A stretch of DNA of 9,102 nucleotides from Bacteroidales bacterium UBA3816. GTDB lineage: Bacteria > Bacteroidota > Bacteroidia > Bacteroidales > P3. A program made the translations under genes and the position numbers. Positions 8,082-9,102 of the stretch are shown here, piece by piece; the first letter of the stretch is position 1, and the number at the start of each line of letters is the position of its first letter. The notes beneath the pieces are model-generated. The model was not told where the DNA came from and searched no databases. It saw only the letters and a list, made by a program, of their open reading frames with translations. Location of the stretch: positions 1 through 9,102 of the forward strand of contig DFDY01000141.1 in the NCBI GenBank assembly GCA_002368955.1. The letters are read 5' to 3'.

Positions 8082-8092
<11 letters not shown>
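5723..8092 (+). CDS. LTA synthase/MdoB-family membrane phosphotransferase (sulfatase fold)
   Basis: A 789-residue inner-membrane protein with five predicted membrane helices (about 12-30, 48-70, 76-97, 125-147, 156-175) and a periplasmic sulfatase/alkaline-phosphatase-fold domain (about 266-550), the LtaS and OpgB architecture. Metal and catalytic residues can be assigned: Glu273 in ILVESLG, a Thr in STTTRSYG (304-306, most likely Thr306) as the nucleophile, His428 (TMHEP), and Asp495-His496 (TGDHSS). Such enzymes transfer phosphoglycerol from phosphatidylglycerol, or phosphoethanolamine in relatives, to a lipid or glycan acceptor. A C-terminal region of more than 200 residues (about 570-789), beta-rich towards its end, goes beyond the usual family length of about 600-650; I do not recognise it. 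The start overlaps the thioesterase stop by 4 nt. GDPD-fold neighbours on both sides suggest glycerol-phosphate chemistry in the envelope. Codons are strongly C-rich, more so than recQ. Confidence 0.87.
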
Positions 8093-8969
<877 letters not shown>

Positions 8970-8993
8970 GTGAAGAAGGCCTCCAGTCAAATT

Positions 8994-9080
8994 AAGAATT
9001 GAGAATTGAGAATGGAGAACGAAGAATGGAGAACGAAATCACAAACTCTCAATTCTCAACTCTCAACTCTCAACTCCCAA
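8994..9080. repeat. Inverted heptad arrays downstream of the lipoprotein
   Basis: GAGAATT/GAGAATG units (8994-9030) are followed by AATTCTC/AACTCTC units (9045-9080), the same inverted order as at 8111-8285. A perfect 13-bp inverted repeat pairs 8999-9011 with 9047-9059 around a 35-nt loop. It could be a weak terminator-like stem, but it is AT-rich and lacks a following U tract, so I list it as a repeat. It begins 24 bp after the stop codon. Confidence 0.85.
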
Positions 9081-9082
9081 CT

Positions 9083-9102
9083 CCGCCCACCCTTTTAGTT
9101 TT
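9083..9102 (+). repeat. CCGCCCACCC-TTTTAGT junction, second copy
   Basis: These last 20 bases are identical to 113-132 and are followed there by the TTTTAGT heptads, so the array presumably continues past the window edge. Upstream, ATCACAAACTCTCA (9038-9051) is identical to 96-109. Confidence 0.85.

Overview
The window looks like a chromosomal segment of a Gram-negative Bacteroidota, most likely a Bacteroidales. Four observations point there: a RecQ of the long Bacteroides type (RQC, acidic linker, HRDC, C-terminal extension); Kdo/LPS genes; starts without a clear Shine-Dalgarno; and matches to the Bacteroides -7 promoter box (TAnnTTTG) in the only divergent gap. Coding DNA is GC-rich, while the gaps are AT-rich and full of repeats. 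The species cannot be read from the sequence.

Layout: 1-215 is a repeat-filled gap. lptB (216-965) and kdsD (1155-2132) lie on the minus strand; kdsD is upstream and the two are separated by another repeat-filled gap. A short divergent promoter region (2133-2205) separates them from a plus-strand run: recQ (2206-4410), an exported glycerophosphodiester phosphodiesterase (4432-5283), a FlK-type hotdog thioesterase (5337-5726), an LTA-synthase/MdoB-type membrane phosphotransferase (5723-8092, ATGA overlap with the thioesterase), and a lipoprotein with a compact GDPD-like barrel (open from 8082, stop at 8969). The window ends in a repeat-filled gap.

How the genes may work together: kdsD and lptB serve LPS (Kdo precursor synthesis and LPS export). 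The last four plus-strand genes could form an envelope unit: a polyglycerol-phosphate or phosphoglycerol-type transferase flanked by two exported phosphodiesterase-fold proteins, with a soluble acyl-CoA thioesterase whose role in the group is unclear. That grouping is inferred from gene order.

The most unusual content is repetitive. Nearly every gap, and the 5' end of the last gene, is built from 7-bp units of several types (TTTTAGT, AATTCTC/AACTCTC and its complement GAGAATG, CAGAAAT). Eleven uninterrupted heptads encode the N-terminal part of the lipoprotein signal region, directly before its hydrophobic core and lipobox. Because 7 is not a multiple of 3, gain or loss of a unit would shift the frame, so the gene is a good candidate for phase variation. 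A separate repeat of about 103 bp occurs in inverted orientation on both sides of lptB, about 96% identical.
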